From Pseudobacteriovorax antillogorgiicola (lineage in GTDB: Bacteria > Bdellovibrionota_B > Oligoflexia > Oligoflexales > Oligoflexaceae): a DNA stretch of 64,000 bases. The position numbers and the translations under genes are program-made. Where the stretch lies: the NCBI RefSeq assembly GCF_900177345.1, contig NZ_FWZT01000010.1, forward strand, positions 1 through 64,000. The letters run 5' to 3'. This document shows, one piece after another, positions 1-10,411 of this stretch (position 1 is its first letter; each line of letters opens with the position of its first letter). The notes beneath the pieces are model-generated. The model saw only the letters and a program-made list of their open reading frames with translations. It was not told where the DNA came from and ran no database searches.

Positions 1-174
1 AAGCAATCTTGCTTAATAGACTTGCCGCCATCGGAAGAGTTAGCAGTCCCTTGGATTGTGACCGCCCTTCCAGGACTCCAGTTACACGCGAGAAATCGAC
101 ATTAACGGAGAGCGAATTACCTTTAATTTTAGATGGACCCAGGTTTGTCTAGGTTTTTAGGAGCGGACGCGACG

Positions 175-948
175 ATGAAACTTGTTATTAGCTTCATAAT
201 AATCACATTATGCCAACCAACCTTTTCTCAAGTTCATGGTGGCCCTACTGCAATTTTCCTTTCAGAACCCTTTCAAGCTACTCGTGTCAACAGCTATTCC
301 ACTGTCTTCGGAATTCACCTCCATGAGCCTGGGAAATTTGATCTACAAATCTCAGCAACCAGCCTCAACCAATCCAAGGTGGGATACGTGCAAGCACTCT
401 ACAAAGGGCTGTCTCTACTGGTCGAAAATATCGATTTTGGTGCCATTCTTGGCATCCGATCTGGATTAGGCCTTTTGGAGATTGATGGCCTTGGCTTCAC
501 AACCCAGCACGCTGCTCTAGGAGCATTTGTTCGATCAAATAGCAACCCGGTTACCATCGAGCTTTCCTATTTGACACTCATTCCGCAAACAGCTAGCAAA
601 GCCGATATTGACTCCTTCGAAATACGTTATAACCGCAAAGCTATCGAGAAATATAGCATCGATGCAGAAACCAGTGGGATGCTTAGTTTTGCGGCTGGGC
701 TCGACTACGTCTCAGCGGTAGAGGGTCGCTACGAATATATTGACTTTGAAGCAATTGATCGAACGGGCAGCACATTTTTTTGGTATGGTAAACTCAAAGT
801 CAGACTCAATCCCAATCTAAGCCTAGCTGTCGGTATCCATCAAGCCAACCAAGAAATTGATGAGCAAGTTTACGCTAGGGTGTTTGGTTCAGTGGCTGAT
901 CTCGAACTATTCCAGGGAGGCAGCCTTGCTTTACTCGCGACTCTTTAG
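175..948 (+). CDS. secreted protein of unknown function
   Basis: The 257-residue product starts with MKLVISFIIITLCQPTFSQ, a classical Sec signal peptide. An in-frame ATG 42 bases upstream (133) exists, but the ATG at 175 has an AGGAG at 159-163 and begins exactly at the signal peptide. The mature part is rich in alternating hydrophobic and polar residues, with phrases such as GLGLLEIDGLGF and a YFD-type beta-strand pattern, which would suit an outer-membrane or periplasmic beta protein. I do not recognise a family. It overlaps the next lipoprotein gene (926 start) and probably forms an operon with the two lipoprotein genes downstream. Confidence 0.75.
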   Translation: MKLVISFIIITLCQPTFSQVHGGPTAIFLSEPFQATRVNSYSTVFGIHLHEPGKFDLQISATSLNQSKVGYVQALYKGLSLLVENIDFGAILGIRSGLGLLEIDGLGFTTQHAALGAFVRSNSNPVTIELSYLTLIPQTASKADIDSFEIRYNRKAIEKYSIDAETSGMLSFAAGLDYVSAVEGRYEYIDFEAIDRTGSTFFWYGKLKVRLNPNLSLAVGIHQANQEIDEQVYARVFGSVADLELFQGGSLALLATL

Positions 949-1588
949 CCTAATATGCTTTGGGCTTTGCTTCCATGCCTGCAAGGCCGAAGAAGACAAG
1001 GCTGACGATGTCATCGCCGAAGAAACGGACCTCATTGATCTCACAATTACCGAGGGTAGTGAAGTCTACGACTATAACGATGATGTTGCGACGATTGGTA
1101 TTGATAGTCTAGAAAGTAGGTTCCTCTTACGCTTTCCAAGCTTTCTAAATCTATACGAGGAAGATGTCATCATTAGCTCTATTGCAAACTTAGAGATCGA
1201 GATCTACGCGGAAGATATTGCAATCAATCCAGCAAATATCCGCCTGAAGTTTTTGGCTCAAGAATGGACACCCTTCGCCAATTGGTATTCTCGCTTTAGC
1301 CTGGCAGATGGCTATGATTGGCTCGCAGCTGGTGGTGATTTTTTAGATTTAGACGATGCGACCCCAGATATTGAAGCATCTCAAGGAAATGTCAAAAAAC
1401 TATCGTTCAACGTTACCGATCAGACTCTAACAACGATCGAAACTGGTACTGTGATTCATGGCTTCGCCCTTGTGATTGAAGAAAGTTCTTTAAACAACCA
1501 GCAAGTACTAACGACCTACACATCGAATTCAAATTTCAAACCGAGAGCAATTCTTACCTTCAACAAGCGAGAGATTTTGAATCAATGA
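926..1588 (+). CDS. lipoprotein with DNRLRE-like beta domain
   Basis: Starting at the TTG at 926 the product begins MLYSRLFSLICFGLCFHAC, a lipoprotein signal with the modified Cys preceded by F-H-A. The TTG is preceded by AGGGAGG (914-920), spacing 5, whereas the longer ATG start at 857 gives a non-hydrophobic extension and lies inside the upstream gene. The 220-residue product resembles DNRLRE-type surface domains: an early LLRFPSF strand, a middle TPDIEASQGNV, and a final strand FKPRAILTF close to the C-terminus. This assignment is from pattern only. Its start overlaps the upstream gene by 23 bases and its stop overlaps the next gene by ATGA, so translational coupling is likely. Confidence 0.7.
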   Translation: MLYSRLFSLICFGLCFHACKAEEDKADDVIAEETDLIDLTITEGSEVYDYNDDVATIGIDSLESRFLLRFPSFLNLYEEDVIISSIANLEIEIYAEDIAINPANIRLKFLAQEWTPFANWYSRFSLADGYDWLAAGGDFLDLDDATPDIEASQGNVKKLSFNVTDQTLTTIETGTVIHGFALVIEESSLNNQQVLTTYTSNSNFKPRAILTFNKREILNQ

Positions 1589-2763
1589 GATGGCTCACTC
1601 TTTTCTGCATATGTTTGATAGGCTCATGTGAAAGCACCAGTGAATCTGAATCACCACAATTTGATCCCTCAGATATTGTCGAGATTTCTGGAACCTATCT
1701 CAACGATGATGGCAGCCCTGCTGCCAGAACCTATATCCACCTTCAAAACTTGAACACCTACGGCTATTACGATCCATTGTATACTAGCGTTGCCGACTTC
1801 CTACTAAAATTCTTTCAAAGAGTCGCCTTCTGGCCGTTCCCATTTTACAGCTGGGGTGATAACGACCGCGATAAAACGAGCCCTGGCTATTTTCTCGACG
1901 AGATTCGAACCAACGATGTCGGTCAGTTCAACTTCGAAGTCACAGCTGGTAGCTTTGTTCGGGATTCCTCTGGAGCCATCAATATTACACTGATCAACGA
2001 TGGCGATGAGTCTAGTGACCCCTACGGTCGTTTTACATTTGTTATCAAGGAGCAAGTCAGCGCCTTAGATGAACTGATCCTTTGTAAACTGGAGCCTCTA
2101 ACCCTAAGCGAAGGCGCTAGCACTATCGACATCAGCTGGCTCGCTCCAAGCTTTACAGTGGAATCCTACCAAATCAAGTTCGCGAATCCCGATGACAATT
2201 CTCCGATTTGGGTGTCAAGCGTCGAGGGTACGGAGACTACTATCTCACTACCAAAGTCAATCTTTGCCGACTATTCGGTGCGCTTTGCCATCGAAGCATT
2301 CTATCAAATTGATGGAGATAACGAATCACAGCTGAAGAAGTCCTGCCTCACGCCTAGCCAAGAATTTACAATCGCCACACCTACACCGAACTTGGCCGCG
2401 AATGCCTATGCCAGCTCACCAAGTATCGACTTCACTATTACATCACTAAGCAACGGCGAGTTCGACGACCCTTGGTACTTCGAAGCATTTGACACAAATA
2501 CACTGACAATTGATCTTGGCTCTGAAACAACCATTGAAAGTATCAACTTGCATAACCTGATGTTCAGCAGCAGCTCGTCTCAGACGATTGCTATCCAAGG
2601 TGCAAGCAGCGGCAACGAATCCGCTGACTTTAGTGAACTTATCGCCACTACTAGTGCGACACGATATATGAGTTTGTCATTGACTAGCCCCGCGACCGTA
2701 CGCTGGCTGAAAATTATTGCTAGTTCTACACTACTTGATCTTCAAGAAGTCTCGATCCAATAA
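1585..2763 (+). CDS. lipoprotein with Fn3-like and discoidin-like domains
   Basis: The 392-residue product begins MRWLTLFCICLIGSC, a lipoprotein signal (I-G-S-C). The N-terminal third (about 30-150) has a carboxypeptidase-regulatory-like look (VEISGTYLNDDGSPAARTY ... GQFNFEVTAGSF). Residues about 165-255 look like a fibronectin type III module (LSEGASTIDISWLAPS ... VRFAIEAFYQ). The last 120 residues, from NLAANAYASSPS to WLKIIASSTLLDLQEVSI, have the shape of an F5/8-type (discoidin) carbohydrate-binding domain. It starts within the stop codon of the upstream lipoprotein (ATGA). A surface-adhesion or carbohydrate-binding role is inference. Confidence 0.7.
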   Translation: MRWLTLFCICLIGSCESTSESESPQFDPSDIVEISGTYLNDDGSPAARTYIHLQNLNTYGYYDPLYTSVADFLLKFFQRVAFWPFPFYSWGDNDRDKTSPGYFLDEIRTNDVGQFNFEVTAGSFVRDSSGAINITLINDGDESSDPYGRFTFVIKEQVSALDELILCKLEPLTLSEGASTIDISWLAPSFTVESYQIKFANPDDNSPIWVSSVEGTETTISLPKSIFADYSVRFAIEAFYQIDGDNESQLKKSCLTPSQEFTIATPTPNLAANAYASSPSIDFTITSLSNGEFDDPWYFEAFDTNTLTIDLGSETTIESINLHNLMFSSSSSQTIAIQGASSGNESADFSELIATTSATRYMSLSLTSPATVRWLKIIASSTLLDLQEVSIQ

Positions 2764-2811
2764 TTCACTTCGACCAGAACTAAACATCAAGTCCTTGGTG
2801 AGTCGTGGCCT

Positions 2812-3684
2812 CTACTTCGGAGCAACCGCTATACGAATGACAGGCCCACGTTCAAACTGCAAACGGTCACCATACTTCAAGCGAATGACACCTCGCTCTC
2901 CGTCAAGGGCCAGAATACCGCTCGCACAGTGGTTTTCGATTTCAAGATCCCCCTCTCCATCAAAGTAGCCTTTGGCAACTTCGTTTTTCTGATTGTCGAA
3001 GAGGTAAAGCTCGCGCACAACAAATTGCAAGCGATCATCTATAGGATCTAGAGTTTCTCCCCCAGCAGCACTGATAGCCGCGGTGCTTCCAGTAGCCGTT
3101 GCGACCCAAAGACCACTGGACTTTTGGATCTCGATTTTATCCTTAAACGTAAGTTTGTAGCGAGTTGTTGAAGCTGGGTTTGAATTCGTATAAAGGAAGT
3201 CATTAAGTACAGGGAAAGTGGTGATCTCGGAGCGATCTTCAGCTTTGAAGACTCGGGCATAGATTCTATGACGTGATTGAAAAGTCAAAGTCCCCTGATG
3301 GAAGGCATCTAGAATGCTATCCACCTCTTCCAGGCCACCGGCACACAAGTAGCCAACGCTTGACTTGGATGACCGAATACCAATCACCGGGGTATCTGTT
3401 TCTACAGCATGACTCGCGGACAAGAGCGTCCCATCGCCTCCCACACTGATGATTGCCCTAAAGTTTCCATCGGGACGCATATCGCCTCGTTGGATCTCCA
3501 TCATGGGAATCGCAAGTTCCTGCAGTTTTTGCCGAACTCGGTCCAGGCACTCATAGTGCTCGTCATGAGACTCACGCAAAATCTTGATCTGAGCATTGCC
3601 CAAACCACCACTCTCAGCTTGGCTCTGGACCACATCACCATGCTGCTCAAGGTTGGTGGGCTTGCGAATGACTAGTACCGTCAC
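2812..3684 (-). CDS. nadK: NAD kinase
   Basis: This cytoplasmic enzyme makes NADP from NAD and ATP. The 290-residue product carries the family's GGDGTLL nucleotide-binding motif (SVGGDGTLLSASHAV), the conserved N-D segment (VLNDFLYTNSNPAST) and the glycine-rich ATATGSTAAISAAGG segment near residue 200, in the expected order. Length is normal for the family. The gene lies 178 bases downstream of the PpiC-type foldase gene on the same strand; the adjacency gives no further functional hint. Confidence 0.93.
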   Translation of the reverse strand: MTVLVIRKPTNLEQHGDVVQSQAESGGLGNAQIKILRESHDEHYECLDRVRQKLQELAIPMMEIQRGDMRPDGNFRAIISVGGDGTLLSASHAVETDTPVIGIRSSKSSVGYLCAGGLEEVDSILDAFHQGTLTFQSRHRIYARVFKAEDRSEITTFPVLNDFLYTNSNPASTTRYKLTFKDKIEIQKSSGLWVATATGSTAAISAAGGETLDPIDDRLQFVVRELYLFDNQKNEVAKGYFDGEGDLEIENHCASGILALDGERGVIRLKYGDRLQFERGPVIRIAVAPK

Positions 3685-3862
3685 AGTTCACCTCATTTTT
3701 CCAACGGACCTGAAAAATTCAGCTGAATCTTAGAGCCTACCAGTGGTAGCAGACTCTTGCCAATGATACAGATGCATTTTTCAATCCCGTTTTTGGCTAT
3801 AGTATACCGCAGGGAACCGCGTCAGCCACTAATAAGAGGGCTGATCGCGGCTTCTTGGTCGA

Positions 3863-5449
3863 CTAAGAGCCCGATTGTGATCTTAAGATCGCATCGTACT
3901 GCATATACTCTTCGTTACGATAGATACGATTCGCATCCTCGTAGGTTTTCTTCACATCTTGCGTCAACTTGTTGTACATCCAGAAGGCTTCGAGAAAACG
4001 ACTGCTATCAGCCAACTGCTCAAGCTCGTCGCTGCTCATTTTCTCAACTTCAGCCCCTTCACGGGACTTGAGACGCAGGATGTAATGGGAGCCACTAGCC
4101 TCAACAACTGAATCAGCAACATCACCAGCCTTCTCTAGGCTCAAAGCGGCTTCCTTAAGCTTAGGATCTGAACCGAGGCCACCTGGCAGAAAGCGAGCAT
4201 TCAATGCGAACTCACCGGTTGTTTTCCATTCAAGGCCAAGCTCTTTGAATACAGCCTCATTACCCGACTTAGCAGCTTCGAGAGCCTTCTCCGCTTGAGC
4301 CTTCGCTAGTTCAGGGCGCTTATCCTTGCTGACAAGCTTGCTGGCAATACTTCGTTTTGCATCGTCGAAGCTCGTATTCACTGCTGGCTTCGTATCTTCC
4401 ACTTTGATGATGTGAAAACCAAACTTACTTTCCACAATATTGCTGATCTCGCCCTTATTCATAGCAAAGGCAGCTTCCGAGAATTCCGGCACCATGTCAC
4501 CTTTCTTGAAGTAACCTAGATCGCCACCTTTGGTTTTACCACTGGCTTCGTCTGTATACTTCTTGACCACGGCTACGAAGTCGCCAGATTTTGCTTCCTT
4601 AAGAACTTTTTCTGCCAAGGCTTTCGCATCTTCTTTCGAACGCTTGGCTGCATCTCCAGTCGCCCGGCTTGCACCTTGGAAAGCAATCAGTACGTGGCGT
4701 GCTTTCACTTGAGCTTCTTTATTAAACTCTCTAGGATTCTGGTCGAAGTATTTTCGAACTTTTTCTTCGCCACCATCAGCTAGAAAAGCATCAATATCTT
4801 CGTCACTGACGTTGACGTTAACATTGCTAGGATTGACCTGGACAAACTCGACGTTGATCTTGGTATCGGTGAGAAGCTTATCAAGCTTCGCAGCTTCCCG
4901 AGAAACCCGATAGGTATCAGTTACAAAAGATCGTAGTTTACTGTTCACCAAGCTGCGGCGAATCTCTTCTGTGAAACTAGCTTCGGTGTGTCGTTGGGAA
5001 CGAAGGTAGCGTTGGAAAAGCTCTGGATCGAACTTGCCTTGCTCGTTCTGGAAGTACTGCCCCTCAATAATCACATTGGCAACTTCGTCATCTGATGCAT
5101 AAAGGCCATTGCGAACCGCTTCTTTGTAGTACACAAGCTGGTCAACCAAGCCATTCACGACTGCCTGTGAAATACCCAATTTGACTGGGTCAAAGTTATC
5201 TTTAAATTGCTGCTGCGCCTGTTGTGTGCGATTGATATGAGCACGGCGGAACTCCAGGGCTGAAACATCCATCCCGTCTACGCTTGCAGCCACTCCCGAG
5301 GGTCCGATCAAACGGTTGCCACTAGGCTCGCAAACTCCAAAGAACGTCATAGCGCCCACTGCCAAAGCAAGGATGACGTATGCAGGAATATTGCGTTTTA
5401 GTTTCCCCGAATCTAGGTCGCTTATATCCTTACCCTTCCAGCTAAACAT
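3863..5449 (-). CDS. PpiD/SurA-like periplasmic peptidyl-prolyl isomerase
   Basis: This 528-residue protein has a short cytoplasmic N-terminus, one membrane anchor (YVILALAVGAMTFFGVC, about 25-41), a SurA_N-type chaperone region (ALEFRRAHINRTQQ onward) and one parvulin/PpiC domain around residues 248-352. That domain shows the hallmark strings KARHVLIAF, GGDLGYFKKGDMVPEF and FGFHIIKVED. The architecture matches PpiD, the inner-membrane-anchored foldase that helps outer-membrane proteins through the periplasm. Only one parvulin domain is present, as in PpiD with its single recognisable domain, rather than the two of SurA. The downstream neighbour is nadK; a 413-base non-coding region separates it from the divergent mreB operon. 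Confidence 0.88.
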   Translation of the reverse strand: MFSWKGKDISDLDSGKLKRNIPAYVILALAVGAMTFFGVCEPSGNRLIGPSGVAASVDGMDVSALEFRRAHINRTQQAQQQFKDNFDPVKLGISQAVVNGLVDQLVYYKEAVRNGLYASDDEVANVIIEGQYFQNEQGKFDPELFQRYLRSQRHTEASFTEEIRRSLVNSKLRSFVTDTYRVSREAAKLDKLLTDTKINVEFVQVNPSNVNVNVSDEDIDAFLADGGEEKVRKYFDQNPREFNKEAQVKARHVLIAFQGASRATGDAAKRSKEDAKALAEKVLKEAKSGDFVAVVKKYTDEASGKTKGGDLGYFKKGDMVPEFSEAAFAMNKGEISNIVESKFGFHIIKVEDTKPAVNTSFDDAKRSIASKLVSKDKRPELAKAQAEKALEAAKSGNEAVFKELGLEWKTTGEFALNARFLPGGLGSDPKLKEAALSLEKAGDVADSVVEASGSHYILRLKSREGAEVEKMSSDELEQLADSSRFLEAFWMYNKLTQDVKKTYEDANRIYRNEEYMQYDAILRSQSGS

Positions 5450-6897
<1,448 letters not shown>

Positions 6898-6956
6898 TGC
6901 CCGAGTCAACTAATCGGATCGATGTTTGGATGAGGCACAAGCCGCTGGCTGCGGAT

Positions 6957-6982
6957 CAGTGCTCCTTCGAAAGGAAGCACTG
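6957..6982 (+). other. stem-loop between mreB and mreC
   Basis: CAGTGCTCCTT (6957-6967) can pair with AAGGAAGCACTG (6971-6982) with one bulge and a 3-base loop. The bases that follow (TCTGTACG) are not a T-tract, so this is not a canonical terminator. It could be an attenuator, or an mRNA stability element that makes mreB more abundant than the downstream genes. Confidence 0.4.
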
Positions 6983-7048
6983 TCTGTACGATGGGAATCC
7001 GTCTCTAACAAATATATCAATTTCGCTTGGCTCTAGATTGGTCGGAAC

Positions 7049-7933
7049 ATGATAACTCCTCGCACCCGTATATTTTGGCGATTGGTTTTGATTTCATCAC
7101 TCCTTTCGCCTTTCGTTTTTTTCGCATCAAGCATGCAGCCTTGGAGCACGACAAGCAGCCTTGGAATGCTTCTCCAAGAGGTCGCCTACCCATTTGAATA
7201 CGCCTGGAACACCACAACAGGCTTTGTATCATCCACCTGGCGACACTATATTGCCCTTAGTGAAACTGCTAAGGAAAACACTGATCTTCGTAGTGAAATC
7301 AACGGCCTTAAAACCAAGATTCTAGATTACGATGAAAAGGTTCAAGAAATATCCAGGCTCCGAAAGCTATTGGGTTTCGTTCAGCACTACGATCAGCGAC
7401 ACCTAGTTGCCGAGGTTATCGGCAGCTCCAAAGACTCTGCATTTCGATCCTTAAGGATCAACAAAGGGGAGTGGGATGGTGCACGGGTAGGCATGCCTAT
7501 TGTGACCGCTGATGGGGTAGTCGGACGCATCATTCGCACGGGCCAGAAATTCTCCGACGTTCACCTTTTATCGGACTCTAACTTTAATATCGATATCCTA
7601 CTCCAAAGGACCCGGGTTCGAGGGGTCCTCCAAGGCTATGGCAGCCATGCTATACTGACGCTCAACAGGCGAGCTGAGATTCGGATCGGCGACACGGTGA
7701 TTACATCAGGAATTGTCGGCGGCTTTCCCAAAGGCCTACCTGTTGGCCGAGTGGTAAAAATTAGCTACGAATCCGATCATATCTCGCAGTCGATCAAGGT
7801 CGAGCCTTGGGTTGATTTCGAGCGAGTGGAGGAGGTTATCGTGCTTGAAACTCACGATCCAGAAATCCAGAAAATTATCGAGAGTGCTGGTAAGGATTGG
7901 TTTAAGAGGCAAACTGGCAATGGAGAAGGCTAA
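7049..7933 (+). CDS. mreC: rod-shape-determining protein MreC
   Basis: MreC is a bitopic inner-membrane protein that links MreB to the periplasmic wall synthases. The 294-residue product has an N-terminal membrane segment (LVLISSLLSPFVFFASS), a coiled-coil stretch (about 70-110, ENTDLRSEINGLKTKIL and EISRLRKLLGF), then the periplasmic beta domain with VGMPIVTADGVVGRI and GDTVITSGIVGGFPKGLPVG, both typical MreC strings. Its 3' end overlaps mreD by 14 bases, indicating coupled translation. Confidence 0.95.
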   Translation: MITPRTRIFWRLVLISSLLSPFVFFASSMQPWSTTSSLGMLLQEVAYPFEYAWNTTTGFVSSTWRHYIALSETAKENTDLRSEINGLKTKILDYDEKVQEISRLRKLLGFVQHYDQRHLVAEVIGSSKDSAFRSLRINKGEWDGARVGMPIVTADGVVGRIIRTGQKFSDVHLLSDSNFNIDILLQRTRVRGVLQGYGSHAILTLNRRAEIRIGDTVITSGIVGGFPKGLPVGRVVKISYESDHISQSIKVEPWVDFERVEEVIVLETHDPEIQKIIESAGKDWFKRQTGNGEG

Positions 7934-8504
7934 TGTCGAAGGGTTGCGCCCCAACCCAACTATAGTGCAATTCAAACGCTTTCTCCAAGAATTGCGGCCA
8001 CGACCCAATTCGGGTTACTTCTATCGCGACGTCTTTTATCTCGTAGCGATTGGCTTTATCCAAAATACCATAGTACCCGCGCTGTCGGTGCTGGGGATCA
8101 CCATAGATCTGATGACACCATGGATCGTGATCACCGCTATCCGCCAAAACGCCCTCCCTGCAACGGCCCTAGCTTTTATCGCTGCTCTGATACTGGAGAT
8201 GCGCTCTACGGTGCCCGCGGGAATGTATTTAGTCATCTATTGGATCACGGTGAACCTCATCATACAAGTGCGCCTAGCCCTTTCTTGGCGCCATCGTATT
8301 CCTTGGTTTGTCACCTATCTGCTGGCTGCTGTGTGGGTCCATCTATTCGAAGTTTTTGTTGTATTTATGAGCCGAGGTATGGAGAGCATGACCTTGGTTT
8401 TCACAATCCAGCAGATTGTTAAAATTGTCACTGCTGTTGCTTTTGGAATGTTTATCTGCCAAGAGTGGCTAAGGTTTGATGCTGAAGAGCCGGTACCGCA
8501 ATGA
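7920..8504 (+). CDS. mreD: rod-shape-determining protein MreD
   Basis: This is a small polytopic inner-membrane partner of MreC. The 194-residue product (MEKANVEGLRP...) has about five hydrophobic segments (FYLVAIGFIQNTIVPALSVL, LPATALAFIAALILEM, MYLVIYWITVNLIIQV and others). I chose ATG 7920 because it lies in the mreC 3' end with GAGG about 10 bases upstream; a longer frame from 7812 would run far into mreC. The stop overlaps mrdA by ATGA (8501-8504). Identification rests on position and hydrophobic pattern, since MreD sequences are poorly conserved. Confidence 0.88.
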   Translation: MEKANVEGLRPNPTIVQFKRFLQELRPRPNSGYFYRDVFYLVAIGFIQNTIVPALSVLGITIDLMTPWIVITAIRQNALPATALAFIAALILEMRSTVPAGMYLVIYWITVNLIIQVRLALSWRHRIPWFVTYLLAAVWVHLFEVFVVFMSRGMESMTLVFTIQQIVKIVTAVAFGMFICQEWLRFDAEEPVPQ

Positions 8505-10411
8505 AACGTATTTTTAATCAAGAAAGCATCCTTGTTGAAAACCGCTTTATATGGGCGAGTCTTATTGTTGTTACGATTGCTGGCTCGCTTTTGTTCAGGC
8601 TCTGGTTTTTGCAGATCTATAAAGGCGACTATTATCAGAGCGTTTCTGAGCGCAATCGAGTGCGACGTATCGAGATCCCGGCCCGTCGTGGCATTATTTA
8701 CGATCGTCATGGGGAAGTTCTGATCGGCAACCGGCCATTCTATGATCTGGTCTATATTCCTCAGTATGTTCAGGATAAGGACACTACGTTTAAGGTCTTA
8801 TCTCGTCTTTTGCACGTGCCCGTTAGTAGCTTTGAAAAACGCCTGCGATCGGGTCGTGGTCGACCTAAGTTCTTGCCGATCAGCCTCAAACGCAACCTGT
8901 CTCAACACGAGGTCTCCACGATTGAAGCTAACAAAGTATTCCTACCCGGGATCGAGGTCCGCGTCGCCCCCAGGCGGGACTATACTCCAGAGATTCCTCC
9001 TCACATGGTGGGCTATCTGCGAGAGATCGATCAAGAAACTTTGGAAAGCCTCAATGATAAGCTGGGCGATAACCCCTACCTACCAGGAGACCTTGTCGGC
9101 AAGCAAGGTTTAGAATCCGAATGGGAGTCCTATCTTCGGGGTAAACGCGGTTATCGCCTCATACAGGTGGATGCCTATGGTCGCCAGACCCAAAACTCCG
9201 ATCAAGAGTGGCAATTTCCTAAAGTATCGGCGACCCCTGGGTCTGATTTGATCCTTACAATCGACAAAGAGCTTCAAAAATCAGTGAAAGAGGCATTTAA
9301 TGGTAAGTTCGGAGCCGTGGTGGTTCTCGATCCGCGAACGGGTGAAATCTTAGCCCAAGTGAGCGAGCCAGGGTTTGACCCCGAGATGATGCAAACAGGG
9401 CTGTCTCAAGAAGACTGGCGGAGGCTCACAAGCAACCCCTTTAAGCCATTCCTCGATAAAACAACAGGAGGCGAATTCCCTCCAGGGAGTATCTACAAGC
9501 CTGTGGTTGCCGCTGCCGCTCTGGAAGAGAAGGTCATCAACACAAGTACGACCTATCACTGCCCAGGATTCTTTACCTTAGGGGATCGCACTTTCCATTG
9601 CCACAACCGGGGTGGTCATGGCCTCGTTAACCTTCGCAAGGCCTTGGTCAATTCCTGCGATGTCTTCTTTTATCATGTTGGTGTGGAACTCGGGGTCGAC
9701 CAGATTGCTCGTTATGCTAAAGCTTTTGGCCTAGGTGAACGACTCGGCGTCAACCTCAATACGGAGCGCCCTGGGCTTATCCCCACCTCCGCTTGGAAGC
9801 AGTTAGTTCATCGTTTTCCCTGGACAAAGGGCGACACTCCAAACATCTCCATTGGCCAAGGCTACAACCTCATGACACCGATGCAGATGGCAAACCTCTA
9901 TGCGGCCCTTGCTAACTCGGGAGATGTTTGGCGACCGTTTCTGGTACGTAGTGTGACGAATCACATCGGTGAAACCGTGCTTGAAAAGCGCCCCGAAAAA
10001 ATTAAAACCGTGGATATCGTCAGTCCCAAAACCTTTGCCACCATGCGAAAAATCTTGGGCTATGTGGTTACCGATCCCAAAGGGACTGGGAAAAAAGCTG
10101 CTGTCCCCGGGCAGACGGTTGCGGGTAAAACCGGGTCGGCTCAGGTGGTCGGACTTAAGAAGAACCGGAACCAGGATGACGTGAGTCGCAAGTGGAAGGA
10201 ACACGCAATTTTCACTGCATTTTCCCCTGTTGAGAACGCTGAAATCGCTGTCGCTGTTGTATCTCAAAATGACAAGATTGGTGGTGGTGGCCGCGCTGCT
10301 GCCCCCATCGCTGGTAAGATCATCCAGCGCTACTGGGAGTTAAAAGACATCCGCAAAGCTCGAAAAATCGCCCTAAAAAAACAAAATGAGGCCGACCATG
10401 CCAAGCAATAG
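8501..10411 (+). CDS. mrdA: penicillin-binding protein 2 (elongasome transpeptidase)
   Basis: This class B PBP crosslinks lateral wall peptidoglycan together with RodA. The 636-residue product has one N-terminal membrane anchor (ASLIVVTIAGSLLFRLWFLQ), the non-catalytic domain opening with IPARRGIIYDRHGEVL, and the transpeptidase domain. The catalytic S-x-x-K is SIYK (in GEFPPGSIYKPV), the second motif is S-C-D (VNSCDVFFYHVG), and K-T-G occurs in VAGKTGSAQV. All three motifs are intact. It overlaps mreD by four bases and rodA by about 14, so the wall genes form a tightly coupled operon. Confidence 0.96.
   Translation: MKRIFNQESILVENRFIWASLIVVTIAGSLLFRLWFLQIYKGDYYQSVSERNRVRRIEIPARRGIIYDRHGEVLIGNRPFYDLVYIPQYVQDKDTTFKVLSRLLHVPVSSFEKRLRSGRGRPKFLPISLKRNLSQHEVSTIEANKVFLPGIEVRVAPRRDYTPEIPPHMVGYLREIDQETLESLNDKLGDNPYLPGDLVGKQGLESEWESYLRGKRGYRLIQVDAYGRQTQNSDQEWQFPKVSATPGSDLILTIDKELQKSVKEAFNGKFGAVVVLDPRTGEILAQVSEPGFDPEMMQTGLSQEDWRRLTSNPFKPFLDKTTGGEFPPGSIYKPVVAAAALEEKVINTSTTYHCPGFFTLGDRTFHCHNRGGHGLVNLRKALVNSCDVFFYHVGVELGVDQIARYAKAFGLGERLGVNLNTERPGLIPTSAWKQLVHRFPWTKGDTPNISIGQGYNLMTPMQMANLYAALANSGDVWRPFLVRSVTNHIGETVLEKRPEKIKTVDIVSPKTFATMRKILGYVVTDPKGTGKKAAVPGQTVAGKTGSAQVVGLKKNRNQDDVSRKWKEHAIFTAFSPVENAEIAVAVVSQNDKIGGGGRAAAPIAGKIIQRYWELKDIRKARKIALKKQNEADHAKQ

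Noticed and set aside
1-174. Open frames at the left edge that could be the tail of a preceding gene
   Set aside because: Three frames stay open for part of the stretch and end at about 105, 152 and 160; one reads REIDINGERITFNFRW before a TAG at 158-160. I could not choose one frame, so no CDS is called.
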